Part shown: piece by piece, positions 10,321 through 22,715 of the stretch | Layout: each line of letters starts with the position of its first letter | Numbering within the stretch: the stretch's first letter is position 1 | DNA from: Labeo rohita | Taxonomy: Eukaryota; Chordata; Actinopteri; Cypriniformes; Cyprinidae | NCBI RefSeq assembly: GCF_022985175.1 | Contig: NC_066889.1 | Location: 7,469,418 to 7,533,417, forward strand | Reading direction: 5' to 3' | Length of the DNA stretch: 64,000 bases | The notes under the pieces: generated by a model | Database searches by the model: none | What the model was told of the DNA's origin: nothing | The model's input: the letters and a program-made list of their open reading frames with translations, nothing else | Made by a program: the position numbers and the translations under genes

Positions 10321-11500
10321 CAGTGCGTGCATAATTATTAGGTAAGTTGATATTCTGATATTTTTTCCAAGCACATTTTACAAATGCCAAACCACATTAC
10401 TATTAATTTTATATTTAATCATTTATAAGTGATATATAATTGTACATAGAGGCTGGAAGTGAAAATCTGGTTTTATTCAGGTGTGGATAATTATTAAGCA
10501 GGTTTTCTTTTACAGATAAAATGAGCCAAAAAAGAGATTTAACTCAGACTGAAAAGTCCCCATGAGAAATATTCAAAACTAATGCAATACAGAAATTGGG
10601 CATGATCAATGGACAGCAAAATGCTCACTGGGTCAGCAGGATCAGAAAAAAAGAGAAGAAAAGACACATAATAACTAAAGAAATGCTAAAGAATTATGAA
10701 TTGATGTGAACAATTAGGTGTGAAACTACCAGGAACCCTTTAGTCTCCTGTGCCACCATTTTCCAGAACTGCAACCTACTCTGGAGTTTTCAGAAGTGCA
10801 AGATGCCAGGTTCTCTGAGACTTAGGTTAGGTAAAGAATCCTAAAAAATGACCCCTACTTAAAAAGAATCACATGCTGGAGTATTGTGTGTTTGTTTTTT
10901 TTTTGTTTTTAATAGGCTTTATAGACAGATACGTTGAGAGTGACTCTTGAAGGACCAGCACCACGTCCTCTTGTACCAGTTTGAAGAATTTATCTTACAG
11001 AATCTCTGCAAGACAGACTTTTCAAGATAGGAGATAAACTAAAAATGAACTTACTGCTAGATTCTTGAAGATAAATTGCTGAAAGAGTGGTACAAGAGGA
11101 TGTGATGCTGGTCCTTCAAGAGTCACTCTCAACTTGGTGGCACTGGAGACTAAAGGGATTTTGATGCTTTCACACCTAATCCTTCACATTAATTCATAAT
11201 TCTTTTACAGTTAACAAGTGTCTTTTCTTCTCCATCTGTTTTTTTCTGATCCTGCTGACCCAGTGAGCATTTTGCTGTCTAATGATCATGTCTTAACTTT
11301 GCAAATTCTAGTATTGCATTAGTATTGCATCCTTCTCATGGGCATTTAATAATTTTGACTTTTCATTTCTCTTTTGGCTCAATTTATCTGTAAAAGAAAA
11401 CTTGTTTAATAATTACACACACGTGAATATAAGGAGTTTTTCACTGCCAGCCTTCATGGTCAATTACTTACAAATGATTAAATATATTAATTATATATCA
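10321..11500. mobile_element. mariner-like giant fold-back, copy 1 (right end lost)
   Basis: Preceded by TA. Starts CAGTGCGTGCATAATTATTA. Left and right arms are inverted copies of each other, e.g. GAGCCAAAAAAGAGATTTAA at ~10522 and its complement at ~11370, with a centre near 11010. The left arm holds the start of a transposase-like frame (MSQKRDLTQTEKS), quickly broken. The right arm stops matching around 11500, so the right terminus is missing. Same architecture as 37396-38940. Confidence 0.85.
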
Positions 11501-12150
11501 GTTACAAATGAATAAATGATTAGTATTGTGTACAATGTGTGGGTATTGGGACAATTTCCAGGTGCACATGAAGTTGTATGATCCATGACAAGACACAAAC
11601 CATGGTCAGTTACCCTACTGGTGGATTCTGTGGATTCTGTACACCATCTGATTTTAAAAACTTTTTCCATTAACTGACCAACATATATTGCTAATATTTC
11701 ATAAGATGTTTCAACAGATTCTTTTTTTTTTGTCATGACAATTTTCCTGCAGCTCCTGAGTAGTTTCATGACATTTATAGGTTCTTTTGTGCTACCTAGA
11801 TGACAGTACACTTCCATATGGCCTGTGCCAGCTGAGCAGCTTCCATTGAGTCGAATTGGAACACTAGAGAATAGCTTTCTTCATTCTTGACATGTCGACT
11901 TGTGGCAGGACTAACTGACTAGTTAACTGGGTTGTGAACCCATGATGTATTTCTCTCCCTCCTTTTCTTGAACCTCAGCGCTACAGTACCTTATTTCTTC
12001 CTCTTCTTATGCTATTCATGCTGTGTTCTCTCTGTCTGTCTCTCTCTCCCTCCTTTGGATTTCGAATCATGATCCCCTCTGCTGCAAAGAAAACTCCACC
12101 TACTCAGAGCTGCTAATGTAGTCACTGACAGTGCAAGCTCTCTCCTGCGC
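11501..12150. other. no gene recognised
   Basis: A 108-residue minus-strand frame at 11491-11817 starts MEVYCHLGSTKEPINV and shows no domain I recognise. It abuts the broken fold-back and may be transposon debris or chance. Confidence 0.5.
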
Positions 12151-12152
12151 TT

Positions 12153-12185
<33 letters not shown>

Positions 12186-12215
12186 TTCACACACACACTC
12201 TCACTCTCACTCACG
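12151..12215. repeat. (CT)n microsatellite followed by CAC/CTCA-rich DNA
   Basis: About 18 CT units, then ACACAC and CTCACT repeats: one long pyrimidine-rich strand. The minus-strand frame here is only RERERE. Confidence 0.95.
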
Positions 12216-14315
12216 CTCACTCCACTCCGGTCCCAGATAAATAAATAGCGTCAGAAGGATGTGGGAGAAGAGAGATGTTGCTGCCAGTGGAAAAAGAACA
12301 ATGTTGAGGCAACTCTCCCCTGTTTATCTTCAGCGCAGGCTTCCAGTCTGGGGATTACAGGCACATTCCCTTTGGATTTCTTGCTCACTGAAGGATGCTC
12401 TGTTCTGACGGCACTCCTGCCGTACCAACAGCGAGGACTACTGGACTTTTTTCACTGTTTCCACCTACCTGCCAGAGAGCCACTGATCTAGCTAGCCAGA
12501 GGAGCCCATGGAGTCCATCCCTGTGGTAGATGGTCCACATCCCATTTGTGCTTGGCAATAGACTGTGAGGCAAAGAGATTAGAAACATTTGCAGCCGATC
12601 AGCTCCATGGTTTTCTGACTTTATCAAGGCTGTGATTTTTGGCATCTGATAAAGAGGTAGGACTTCAAAACATATTTTGTCCTTCTTACTTTAGTGTTTT
12701 CTGTGCTTTTGACTGCACTTTTTGTACTTTCGTTGCTGATGATGGTTCTGCACATTTGCAGTGTGGTATTTGGAAACATTTTCAATGCATTACACTTAAA
12801 ATGAAAAGATTCAAAGTTGTTCTACCATCAGTTTTGATACCACCTACCTTTCATTATTCCATAGCTGTTGTGGAAACTAAGAGAACCCTAAAATATAAGA
12901 GGAGCCAAAGGGTTTCTAACCTCAAAGGGTTAGAAAAGACATCAAGACATTCAGAAACCCTCATTGCAGATATCTGTCTTGCTTTAGACTTGCTGAGCAG
13001 AACCACATGGTGACTTCTTGCAATATTGTGGACGCAGGTGATGTGTGATGCCTGCTGAGGTAGCTCATTACTCTGAGCCAATAGACTGAGGCTACACATC
13101 GGCTGAAACCAGTTTTGTTGCTCTGCCAAAACATCTCTGTCACACTCACAAATGCCAAACACGCTGTGGCGTATTTCCCATCCTCAATGGCAGGCTGTTT
13201 TTTTCTGGTTTCTGTAAAAGTAGATGTGTTGTACGGCAGATTTTTTTGTCTTCAGGGAGTTGTCACTACATCTCAAGGATCTCTTGTAGCCAAAAGGCAC
13301 TTTTAGGCACGTTGTTGTCCATGATTTCTTGTTTAGTGCCATTCAGCCTATATCCACTCTCCTACCCACATGCCTCTTGAAGCATTGTATTCCTGTTTTT
13401 TTCCCCACTTAGGGTTAGGATAATTCTTGTTGCCAAAAAGTCATTGTGGAAGTGTGCAGGCATCTCAAAATGTGGTCAAACGTGCCAATGACTAGACTGT
13501 CAGCAAAGATAGACCAAAAAGATGTAGACAGAATCAGTTGTGCTAGAGAACTAATGAGCACCTGAAGGCAGGTTGGCATACTGTCTGGCCAGGGATAGAA
13601 AAATCCCTCCATAGATTTAAACAGAATTAATTACCAGAAAAAAAGGAAATTAGCAGCTTTGCTTACCCGCTTGTGACTAGCACAAACCTGAATCTGAGCA
13701 TGGCAGTTGAAAATGGGATAGTTTTTCAGAACCATCATGTGTTTGCAACATTTATAGAACGTGTATTGTGAAAAGAAAAATTAAAATGAAGAATATGACA
13801 GAAAATAAGTTTAACAACATGCTCTTTATTCCATTTGCTTGAGCTGTCTCAAGTCAATTAAATGTATAACTGAATCGAGTCAGATACAATCAAACTAGAA
13901 GTACATGAAGGTCGGTGTTATATTCATAATGTTCTATGTAACTCTATCATTTGATGAATATGAATGGAAGAGTTCTATAATGTGAACAATTAAGCAACAT
14001 TTCTTAACAAATACTAGACATATTTTAAGATTCTGAAGGACAGGCTAAATGGAAACACATAGCAAGTTAGACAAACAAGAATTGAATGGAAATATTGAAA
14101 TATGTAAACCTCAAAGTAACACTTATTGGATGGAAAGCAACATCAGTGAAACACCGTTTAAAACACATTTAGCCACCCTTTAATATTAAAAGTTATGGCA
14201 AATGCATTCTGGAATGCCCTCTGACCATTTCTCCATGTGCTTTCCAATAGCCTAGAGGCAGCTGATGCATTAATGCTGAATGAAAAATTGTTATATTGTT
14301 TCCAACATTTTTCAC
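12216..14315. other. no gene recognised; less AT-rich block at 12240-12650
   Basis: 12240-12650 is non-repetitive, less AT-rich than its surroundings and follows a pyrimidine tract, which can be seen near fish promoters or 5' UTRs. I find no TATA box, clear start or splice donor. The 124-residue frame at 12639-13013 is unrecognised. The remainder is ordinary AT-rich DNA. Confidence 0.45.
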
Positions 14316-14341
14316 AACACACACACACACACACACACACA
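14316..14341. repeat. (AC)n microsatellite
   Basis: About 13 AC units. Confidence 0.97.
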
Positions 14342-15322
14342 GACATTTTTTTCAGTATCTTCTGTTACATTTATTAAATGTTACAATTATCCCTATTGTC
14401 CCCTAAGGCTCAGCTGTACATTTCAGTCCCTGCTGCTTTCTTTAACTTGTGTGAAATGAGTTCCTGTTAAAATCCCTTATATTAGCGTAACAGCTCTGTA
14501 CCACACAGCACATCTGCAAAAGGGCTTCTATAGTGATTATTAATTCTGTTTGGGTGGGAGGCATGTATATCAACAGCAGACTCCACAGAGACAGGAAACG
14601 GGAGGATTATTTTTGCACTCTAATTAGTATACTACAAGCTCCGACTTAATTGGTGGCCCCTAGTTTGCATTTGATGTGGTTGAGAAGTGAAAAAAGGCTA
14701 AAAGGAGGGTGAAATGAAATGAATATGTAAAAAAAGAAGAAACAATCTGTCAACCTTCTTTTGAAGTGGCACAGGAAAAGACAAGGCAGGATGTGAAGCC
14801 AGTAGGAGCTGGGTCTGTGCACACAGATCTGTTTGAATAAATATGTAATCTGAGCCTACAGGACCATGATGCATTAAAAATGAGGACACATTTTACTCTT
14901 AAGAAGATGCTCAGAAATGTACACCAAGTTTGGTTGCTGTCATTTGCGTTTCAGTTTAGCTGAATGCACATGTGGGTGCAAATATTTAGGTAGGTGTGTG
15001 TGAGATTGTTTAGATTTTTATTTCTTTATTTCTTTATTTTCACAAGCACAGACTGTCTTTCTTACTGTATGTTGTGTCATACTGATGCATTTGGACGGGT
15101 ATTCAAGCCATCTAGAGCAGATGCACTACAAAAACTTGATTTTCTTTTCAAATATTTATAAGATGCTCTCTCTTATTTATCTCTCTTATAAAAAAAAAGT
15201 TTCTGGTCACCTATACAGGTGAAACAGAAAGCTGTGATTATCTGTTAAATAACATGTTATTATCTGTTGATGATAATAATAATAATCCCTCCTAAAAATG
15301 TTCTCGTGCAATTCAGCTTATT

Positions 15323-15362
<40 letters not shown>

Positions 15363-15829
15363 CTTGTTTTGTTTTTGTTTCATTTGCAGTGTAAGGAGCA
15401 AATGAGGTTAATCAAGCAACCATTATTATTGTTCCAAATCCGTTCATATTGGATACAGATCGTAATGGTTTTGAAATATATGGCAATGAATTCAAACACT
15501 ATTTTTAATAGATTGGCCAATTAAGTTCTGATGTCTAAACAATAAAACCTGATAGTGAAAAATGACATGCACTTATTACCTGTCGAATCTCATGGAGACT
15601 AAAAGGCCAGTAAGTGTCTCGTTCTTTAAATTCCTTCTCAAACAAAACTTAAATTGATATGTTACCCTTCATATGAGGCCTCATGTTTGCCTTGGGATTT
15701 ATTCAACAACGTTTGAAACATCTGTCCCCTATAGCGGAGAGCATGTGAATACATTTTAACTGCTAAAACTGTCACATTGGTCTGTTAAAATGCCTCTACT
15801 TCCTGTAAAAAGAAGTCCTCCTGTTCTCT
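14342..15829. other. no gene recognised; (TTA)n at 15318-15356
   Basis: AT-rich DNA with a TTTA/TTA microsatellite. The 85-residue frame across it is low-complexity (IIII, LLLL). Confidence 0.6.
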
Positions 15830-16250
15830 GGTTGGTTATTTAAATCCATTATCTTGCACAAAGCTGTCCAGCCACTCTACGTAGGAGAATGACACCTGAC
15901 AACCTCCCCGTCTGTGTCACAGAGATGCTTGTACCTTTCGGAAGGCACCACATGAAGAATCGACTCCCACGTAGACACGTCTGGGCCTGTCGAAAAGCGG
16001 CAACCATGTGGGTGCAAACACTTTCATTATTTGATTGCCATCTTGTGTGTAATGCCTGCTGAATTCTTGGCCATAATAAATGTGGCACGTGGGCCTCTGG
16101 CACGGCATTAAGTGCACAATAACTCTGCGTATCGTTTTGATGCAGACCTGCACAGATGCGCGACTGAGCTCTGGGGCTCAGCTTAAGGGTGATCCTCCGT
16201 GACTGACACATAATGTAGAATGAGGGTCACCTTATTATACTGCCGACATC
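15830..16250. promoter_or_regulatory. candidate conserved non-coding element
   Basis: About 420 bases with balanced composition, no simple repeats and no transposon similarity, standing out from AT-rich flanks. Visible motifs include TTTGATTGCC, GGCCATAATAAATG (homeodomain-like) and GGCACGTGGG (E-box). A 120-residue minus-strand frame (15849-16211) covers it but looks like no protein I know. Conservation is inferred only from composition. Confidence 0.35.
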
Positions 16251-16987
16251 TGCTAGCCTCCAATTCCATGATTTGCAGGAAAAAAAGGTGCAAATTATAC
16301 AGGGGAGTTTGTAGGGGTCTCACCACCTCAATTAATGTTTGAACCACCCTGAAGGAACTCAATACAAAAGCTTAGAGATTCCTAAGAGTCTTAAACCTAC
16401 AAAATAGGTACAAAACAGTACAAAAAACTGTGTTGTGGAGCTAAAATACAATTTGGGTTGCATGTGACAATTCTCGACAGATCCTTGAAGTATTTTTTTA
16501 TATTAATTCTAATGTTATTTTATGTTTCAGTTGCTTGCACATAAAGCACTTTTTTATTATAATGAGCTGATGGGAGCCCTTTGTAAATACACAAATAATC
16601 AGGGGTTTATGCATATTTTTAAGTATGTTAATGTAAGCAAATGGATTATGGATAATATTGTCTGTGTGAGTGATGGTCATATTTACCTGCTGTATGGTTG
16701 GCTGCATTGACTAATGAGGTTCTGGAATTAGAATTTTTTTAACCCTTGAATGGTTAAAGAGATTTAACATCCAAACAACGAATTACACCTGCAAACTGCA
16801 GCTATTTTTGTTCATGTGAACATAATTTTATTATCAGCAGTGCATCTGAATCTGAATTCAAACTATATATGTAGCAACACTTGTTCTATTATGCTAAAAA
16901 AGTATCATTTTTATTTTATAGAAAAATAATCAACTTTATACAACATATTCCCTGATTTTACAAAAAGCCTAAATAAATAAATCCACA
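16251..16987. other. no gene recognised
   Basis: AT-rich DNA. Mirror-image short frames on both strands at ~16500-16710 are chance. Confidence 0.6.
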
Positions 16988-17747
16988 GGGCCTCATTCAT
17001 TAAACTTGAGTAAATATATGAGTAAATTCGGAGTTATCTGCACGTAAAACAGACCTTCCCGAAAATTTTCCTCCGGATTCACAAACGGTTCGTAAACGTC
17101 CGATTTGATAGTTAAACGTGTATGTTAATGAATTTCAATCATTTGTATAGGCCGCTCGTGCACCCCCATTCACAATTAGCATAATTCCTGCCTTTTAATT
17201 ACAGCTACGCAAATTGCGTGTCCAGAAACGCAGTGGAATATTCGGGTCTACTTTCTCAGGTTTGGCTCCAGTATATTGCATAAAGACAAAAAAGACTAAT
17301 AGGCCATATGGCTAAAAATAAATATTCAGTAACGTGTGTCTGCCAAAGAGTTTTTAGCCTGCTAAAAAAGTGTCAGGCGCTCTTCTTAAAATGACCAGCT
17401 GGTGGAGCATGAAAACGCTGGTCATTTACGACTGGGTAAATAGTAACAGTGACGAGGGCCATGTTTTACAGTTATCAACTTAGATAGGAAAAAACAAAAC
17501 AAAAAGAGGGTAAGGGCAAATTAACTAATTATTATGCCAGTGCATCAAAATTCAGTGTCAAATTTAGTTTGCCAAAAAGAACACAGAACGTTTTACGCAC
17601 CATTTACACGTGGTAGGGAGAAGGCAGACATTTCTTTTGTACCAACTAATATTTTGAAAATACAAAAATTATAACGTCAAAAACAGCTTTACGAACGATT
17701 TACACAACGATTTAATTCGTTCTGCTCATGTTTCATGAATCAGGCCC
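16988..17747. mobile_element. GGGCCTCATTCAT-ended fold-back element, long form
   Basis: Starts GGGCCTCATTCATTAAAC and ends TTTCATGAATCAGGCCC, an inverted pair. Further in, AAACGGTTCGTAAACG pairs with CGTTTTACG and ACGAACGATTTA-type motifs. A shorter relative is at 50632-51101 with the same ends. No coding region. The superfamily cannot be fixed because I see no clear target duplication. Confidence 0.75.
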
Positions 17748-18629
17748 ACGGTAAGTCAGTCAGTCAGTCAGTAAGGAGTAATTAAGCCAGGATTGTGTCA
17801 AAACATATACACTACCATTCAAAAGTCTGAAATCACTATGATTTTTTTATACAGCCGCTGATAAACAAACAAACAAATAAATAAATAAACTAATTTAATT
17901 AACTATGATAACTTACAAGCTTCAGAATCACTAGTCTAGGCTGTCAAATACTCTCATCTCTACATTTGATTTTGATCTCTGCACAGTTTGTCTATATAAT
18001 AAGGGAATGTCTGAAATATTAGAGCAACTGCTGTCTTGTGCACTTACCTACACCCATATCATGGTTTAGCGGCACCTTCAGCCTCAGGTGTCCTGTCTAA
18101 CTGCTGAAGCCTGTCAGATTTGTTGCTGAGAGGCTTTTTTTTTCCAACCACAGAAAATGTGTGCTAGCCAAATCTATAAATAACATCTGAAATACAGACT
18201 GGTAGCAACATTGATTGCTAATGTCCTTCCCTTCTGCAGCTGTGCTGACTCAGAAGCTGCCAATTTTTCTATATTATGGCACTCAATCAGATGTCTACCT
18301 GAGGTTGATGCAGCTTTAAAGTTATTGATGTGACCAAATATCACTAATAATTTCATGTACATATACAAACAGACTACCATTGGTAATGCTTTAACTTTAT
18401 GAATGACATTTCTGCACAAACTGGAACGTCTGCTCCCTGTCAACGTACAGATCCATGGTCCTATGTGTTCTCGTCCCTAGATATTACAACACTCACTTTA
18501 CGATGTCCTGCCCTATCACACAAATACATCTAGCCAAGATCCTGCCGTCTCCCCCCTGGGTCTTCTCAGCCTAATGGAATGTAGTCTTCTCACACAGCGG
18601 CACACTCACAGAGCAATTACACCGACAGA
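17748..18629. other. no gene; end fragment of a common repeat at ~17808
   Basis: A short (GTCA)n run lies at ~17755-17775. TACACTACCATTCAAAAGTC at 17808 matches the terminus (TACACTACCGTTCAAAAG type) of the repeat whose other end lies at 48628-49026; here only a stub remains. Nothing coding. Confidence 0.55.
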
Positions 18630-18960
18630 TTCATTTAAGGCCGGCCGCAAGCTCTGGCAGTAGACGTGAGGCGCGCTCTGACAGCGAACAGACAGCCCAT
18701 TCACCCTTCATCAGCCTCGCCGGCTTTCTCACTGTACAATATCCCCCACAGGAAATGATGATTTCAGTCAGAAAGAACAATAAGGACTGTATCAGATGCT
18801 GGATGGACGTCATTTCGTTGTCCTCGGCTGAAGAAATATGTTTGGCAACTATCACAGGGCTCTTTTTAGCCAATTTGAGGCTGTTTGGAGCCAGCTGGCA
18901 GGTTGAGTGCCGAGCTTTCAGTAGCTCTGTCGTTTGTCTTGCTCCTTCTTTTTTGTCGTG
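18630..18960. promoter_or_regulatory. candidate conserved non-coding element
   Basis: Non-repetitive and fairly GC-rich, with GGCCGGCCGCAAGC and GAGGCGCGCTCTGAC among unusually many CpGs for this window. Short frames on both strands are unrecognised. A regulatory role is inference from composition. Confidence 0.3.
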
Positions 18961-19070
18961 CCACAGATTCTAAACAAACAGATCTCTTGGGCCGTAGCAC
19001 TCTGTGTCTCCATAATGACACAACACGAAAGGTGGAAAAGATGGGAAATTCAGGTTTAAAACTACCAACT

Positions 19071-19105
<35 letters not shown>

Positions 19106-19638
19106 TATTTTAAAAAGAGATAACCAGACTGTCCAGTGAATCTTGCATAGCTGTTTGTACGCCTTATTAGGAAATATTTATACATGGTTCTCTAAAGAAA
19201 AAAATTTGTGATGAAATATTGTTTGGACATAAAAACGAAAAGAACTTTCAGGTTAAACAGGATCTTCAATGAGAAAAATATGTGGAAAAATGAATGTTGT
19301 TTATCAGGATGTAGCTGGTTGGTTGGAAAAAGAAAACATTAATGTCAACCGTCTAAGAAAGTTTATTCAAATAAATTTAAAACAACTCTTGCAAAAGTGT
19401 GTGTGGTTGTTGTTGTTTGTGTGTTTTTTTTTTATCAGGCATTGATGCTAACCAGTGACAGATCATTTTTCCCATTTTGCAAGATTTAGGGCCAGTTGAC
19501 ACCAAGAAAGATAATTGTAATGATAACTATATTAGTGTCCACACCAACGGAAGTCGAAGTTCTCTTTATTCTAAGCATTCATGGCAGTCATGTGGGCTGC
19601 TTTAAATTGTTGGACTTTAAGTTGATTTAAGTTGGACT
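18961..19638. other. no gene recognised; 32-base T run at 19073-19104
   Basis: The long T run may be the tail of a reverse-oriented retroposon, but no SINE or LINE body is recognisable beside it. Confidence 0.55.
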
Positions 19639-19871
19639 CACACCGTGTCTACACTGGACGCGGCAGTTGTCGCACCGCAACAGCTAAAGTCTGTCTACAC
19701 TGGATGCGACAAAGCTACTGTTGCAAATCATTTGGAATTTGTGTGAGCACATCATAAATAGAATGCGGCAGCAGTTTACTGTCGCACCGCATCCAGTGTA
19801 AACAGCATCATTGATTACAATGGGTTCTACTGTGTTCTACTGCCGCTCACGTCCGGTGTAGACATTGTGTC
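19639..19871. mobile_element. small fold-back MITE
   Basis: ACACCGTGTCTACACTGGACG at the left pairs with CGTCCGGTGTAGACATTGTGT at the right. Inside, CTACACTGGATGCGACA pairs with GTCGCACCGCATCCAGTGTA. About 230 bp, no coding, target duplication not evident. Confidence 0.78.
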
Positions 19872-20199
19872 AGGATTGATCCTGTTTGGCTGTCAATGTT
19901 TGTAAGTTTTCAAGGGTTTTTTATTTATTTTTATTTTTTTTATTTTTTTTTTTTACCCTTCACAGAGCCTAGTTCCTAGACAGATGTGATTTTCTCAGTC
20001 ACTATTTCAGTGGTACTGTATCTGTCACGCAGGGATATTTTATGTGTGGTATTTAAAAAAAAAAACATTTACAGCACCTTCAGGTAACGCAATATCTGGT
20101 GTGACTGTAATTTGATATTGTGTAGAGACTCATATACCATGGTGCCATGACACCTACATTGTATTAGACTTTCCTCATCTGGCTAATTACATAACAAGG
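19872..20199. other. no gene recognised
   Basis: T-rich low complexity at about 19918-19956, then AT-rich sequence. Confidence 0.6.
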
Positions 20200-20560
20200 C
20201 AATGAATAGGTCTGAGCATATTCTTAATTACCCTGGGTAGCCCAGACTTATGAATTCCCCTTGTAAGCACCATATCTAAGGATTACTAATTTAGCCTGAT
20301 GTTTCCTTTCTCTTTCATTGCTTATTGATTTCAAATTCATAACTCCGAAATTAAGGAACGGGCGCCTTTTGAGTCCAATTAAACAAGCCAGGCATGGTCC
20401 TGGGAGGAATGATTATGGCAAATAAGAGCATTTTCATGGGCTCGATGTATAGCAGTCAGTTCACCTCTGGAGGATAATGCTAGCAGGAAAGGAAACCCAT
20501 AAATGCTGCCCTGGGTGTAAGATTGAGTGGCTGCATAATAATCACACAGTAGCTTTGAGA
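20200..20560. promoter_or_regulatory. candidate conserved non-coding element
   Basis: Unique sequence with several TAAT/ATTA cores (CTTAATTACC, GATTACTAATTTAG, CCAATTAAAC), GGGCGCC, and few or no repeats. This is the texture of vertebrate developmental enhancers. Inference only. Confidence 0.35.
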
Positions 20561-22649
20561 GTCTAGTTGAAATATCATAAAATATACAGGCACAGAAGAG
20601 GCACAGGTTTTTATTATTATGAGCTGACAGATTGGCTATTCACGCATCTCAAGTGTATATGCTATTTTGTTGCTTTTAATGTTTGTATTCATTCATTCAT
20701 TCATTAATTCATTCATTCATTCACAGCCATCTGCTGTAGTTAGAGATGCCTGAACATGTACTGATGTATATGTCTAAAAGAATTGGTTTTATAAAGGCTT
20801 AGTGAGAGTGTGACTGGAAAGCATATAGAGTAAACTCAATGTTTTTTTTATTTAAATTTTACTTTTATTACAATGAAAATAGTTTTTAGAGACATTTTAG
20901 AGTCATTAGAGACTAGTGTTAATACATCATTGCTATTTTGTGTCAGTTTCATGTTGAATGCATGTGGGATGTAAGGGTTTAAAGCTTTATAATACATCAA
21001 ATATATAAAAAAAGATTGGTTAATTTTATTTATTGTATTATATATTATATATATAATAATATTAATTTTAGTTTCCCCAGTATGTTATAATGAAAATTTA
21101 TATCTTAAAAATGCTAATGAATTAAGAAATAAGTAGTAAGAAAATAAACTTTCAAGCATTCAAACATTCAAGATATGTTCTTGGAAAACAAAACCTGATT
21201 TCTTATGAAATGTGCTTCTCAGGTTTTTAGGTTCTCAAATTTCATTTGCAAACATGTTTTGATATTTTTACTCGGAGACAAGTCAAAACCCTGAGATACT
21301 GAAAAAAGCCTTGTATTTCACGTTTTCTGCAGGTTTCACGTGGTGAGGAGCCCCAGAGGGTGTGAGAATCCTTCCTCTCAGAATTATGTTGTCACGTTTG
21401 GGAAATGATGTTTCTCTTTTATCCCTGATGTGCTTTCACAGCCTCCGTCTCTGTTTTTCTGGCTCTTGTCCTAAGCCTTTTGATTTCTTCTCATCTCCCT
21501 TCCTGTCCTTCGGAGCAGCTCTCTCTTTGCTTTCTTCTTTCCTCTGTTTTCTCTCTCTGTCCTAAAGGTTTGTCTTTATGAAGAATACCCTCTGTCCACT
21601 GTCTAACGTAGTTTATGTCTTCATCTCAGGTCAGGAAAATATCTTGCGTAACACTGCAAATTTTCATGCCACACTGATATGGGGATTTTAGAATATTAAA
21701 TACTGCAAAGGATATGTTATGATATTTCCTGTTTTTTTTTTTTTTTAGTTTCAAACATTAGTAAGACTGGTAACAGTGTAAGTTTCTTCAGTCCTGGAGC
21801 TAAGGTCTGTTTTCTCACTAAGATTCTTGATTTACTCTCCCATATCCCAGAATGCAGTGTATTAATGACCGTGAATGTTGGTGATTAGGGCAAATGAGAA
21901 TAAAAAACGATCCCCCAGTTTACACAAGTGTGCTAAATGTACACCCATTGTGCCCAGCTGCTGTATAATTAGAGTCTCTGTCCTTTGGACTGTCAACCTG
22001 GCTTTTATTTCTCATCCCAGAAATCCATCTTTCCTCTGACAGGAGAGAGAGAGAGGAAAAGAAAAGAATAAAGAAAGAAACACCAAGTGGAGGGAGGGAA
22101 GGAAAACGAATTATGAGGAAGATAAGTGAGGATAGTGTTAAAGAAAATGACAAGCCCCAGCTATTGAGAGGAGAAGGTGTGTGTGTGTGGGGGGGGGACA
22201 TCTCTGAAACATTTCAGTGTCAGCTGTCTTTAGATTTATTGATGGTGTTCTCCTGCCTCTCTTTCGTTAATTGGAAGTTTGTTTGTGTGCTCATGGAGCA
22301 GGTGAAGAAAGAAAACATATTTTGGCCAAGCCTAACAGAATAGACAATGTGGAAGAAGAACAAATGCTGTCAAGGAGACAGCAGGATGTTTGCTAGTCTT
22401 CTCTTTCCACAGCGTTATTTTTACATTCACACCTGTGAACAAGGTATGCCAGTTAATTTAGCATTTTGATTAGGGATTTATCTGGTCTTTACATATGTTA
22501 GTGTTTCTTTGCTACAACACACAGTGTTTAGCAGCTAACCATGTGCAGAGGTGTTCCGGCTGTGCATTGGTCTTAACATGATTTGCACAAGTAGGACATA
22601 TCCGTGGAACAACATCCCTTTCATTTTAACCCTCTCTGATTTTGGGGTT
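20561..22649. other. no gene recognised; (ATTC)n at 20687-20723
   Basis: Contains an ATTC microsatellite, an AT-only stretch near 21020-21065 and a purine-rich tract at 22040-22130. Several pyrimidine- or purine-driven frames (21362, 21920, 22113) are low complexity. Confidence 0.55.
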
Positions 22650-22715
22650 ACAGTGCTGTGAAAAAATAGATTGAACCTCTTTGATTTTCTGCATGTTTGT
22701 ATTATATCTATATTC
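22650..22715. mobile_element. Tc1/mariner-type terminal fragment
   Basis: TACAGTGCTGTGAAAAAATA followed by TTTGATTTTCTGCATGTTTG resembles the end of a known mariner-type fish transposon family. TA is the expected target. Only this end is present. Confidence 0.5.

Noticed and set aside
12216..12650. promoter and 5' UTR of a gene after the CT microsatellite
   Set aside because: Composition is suggestive, but there is no TATA, CCAAT cluster, clear donor or coding start.
15849..16211. 120-residue minus-strand frame as a gene
   Set aside because: A second overlapping frame is also open there, and no domain is visible. Less AT-rich sequence alone can give such frames.
16988..17747. assigning the GGGCCTCATTCAT elements to hAT
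   Set aside because: No matching 8-bp flanks at either copy; superfamily left open.
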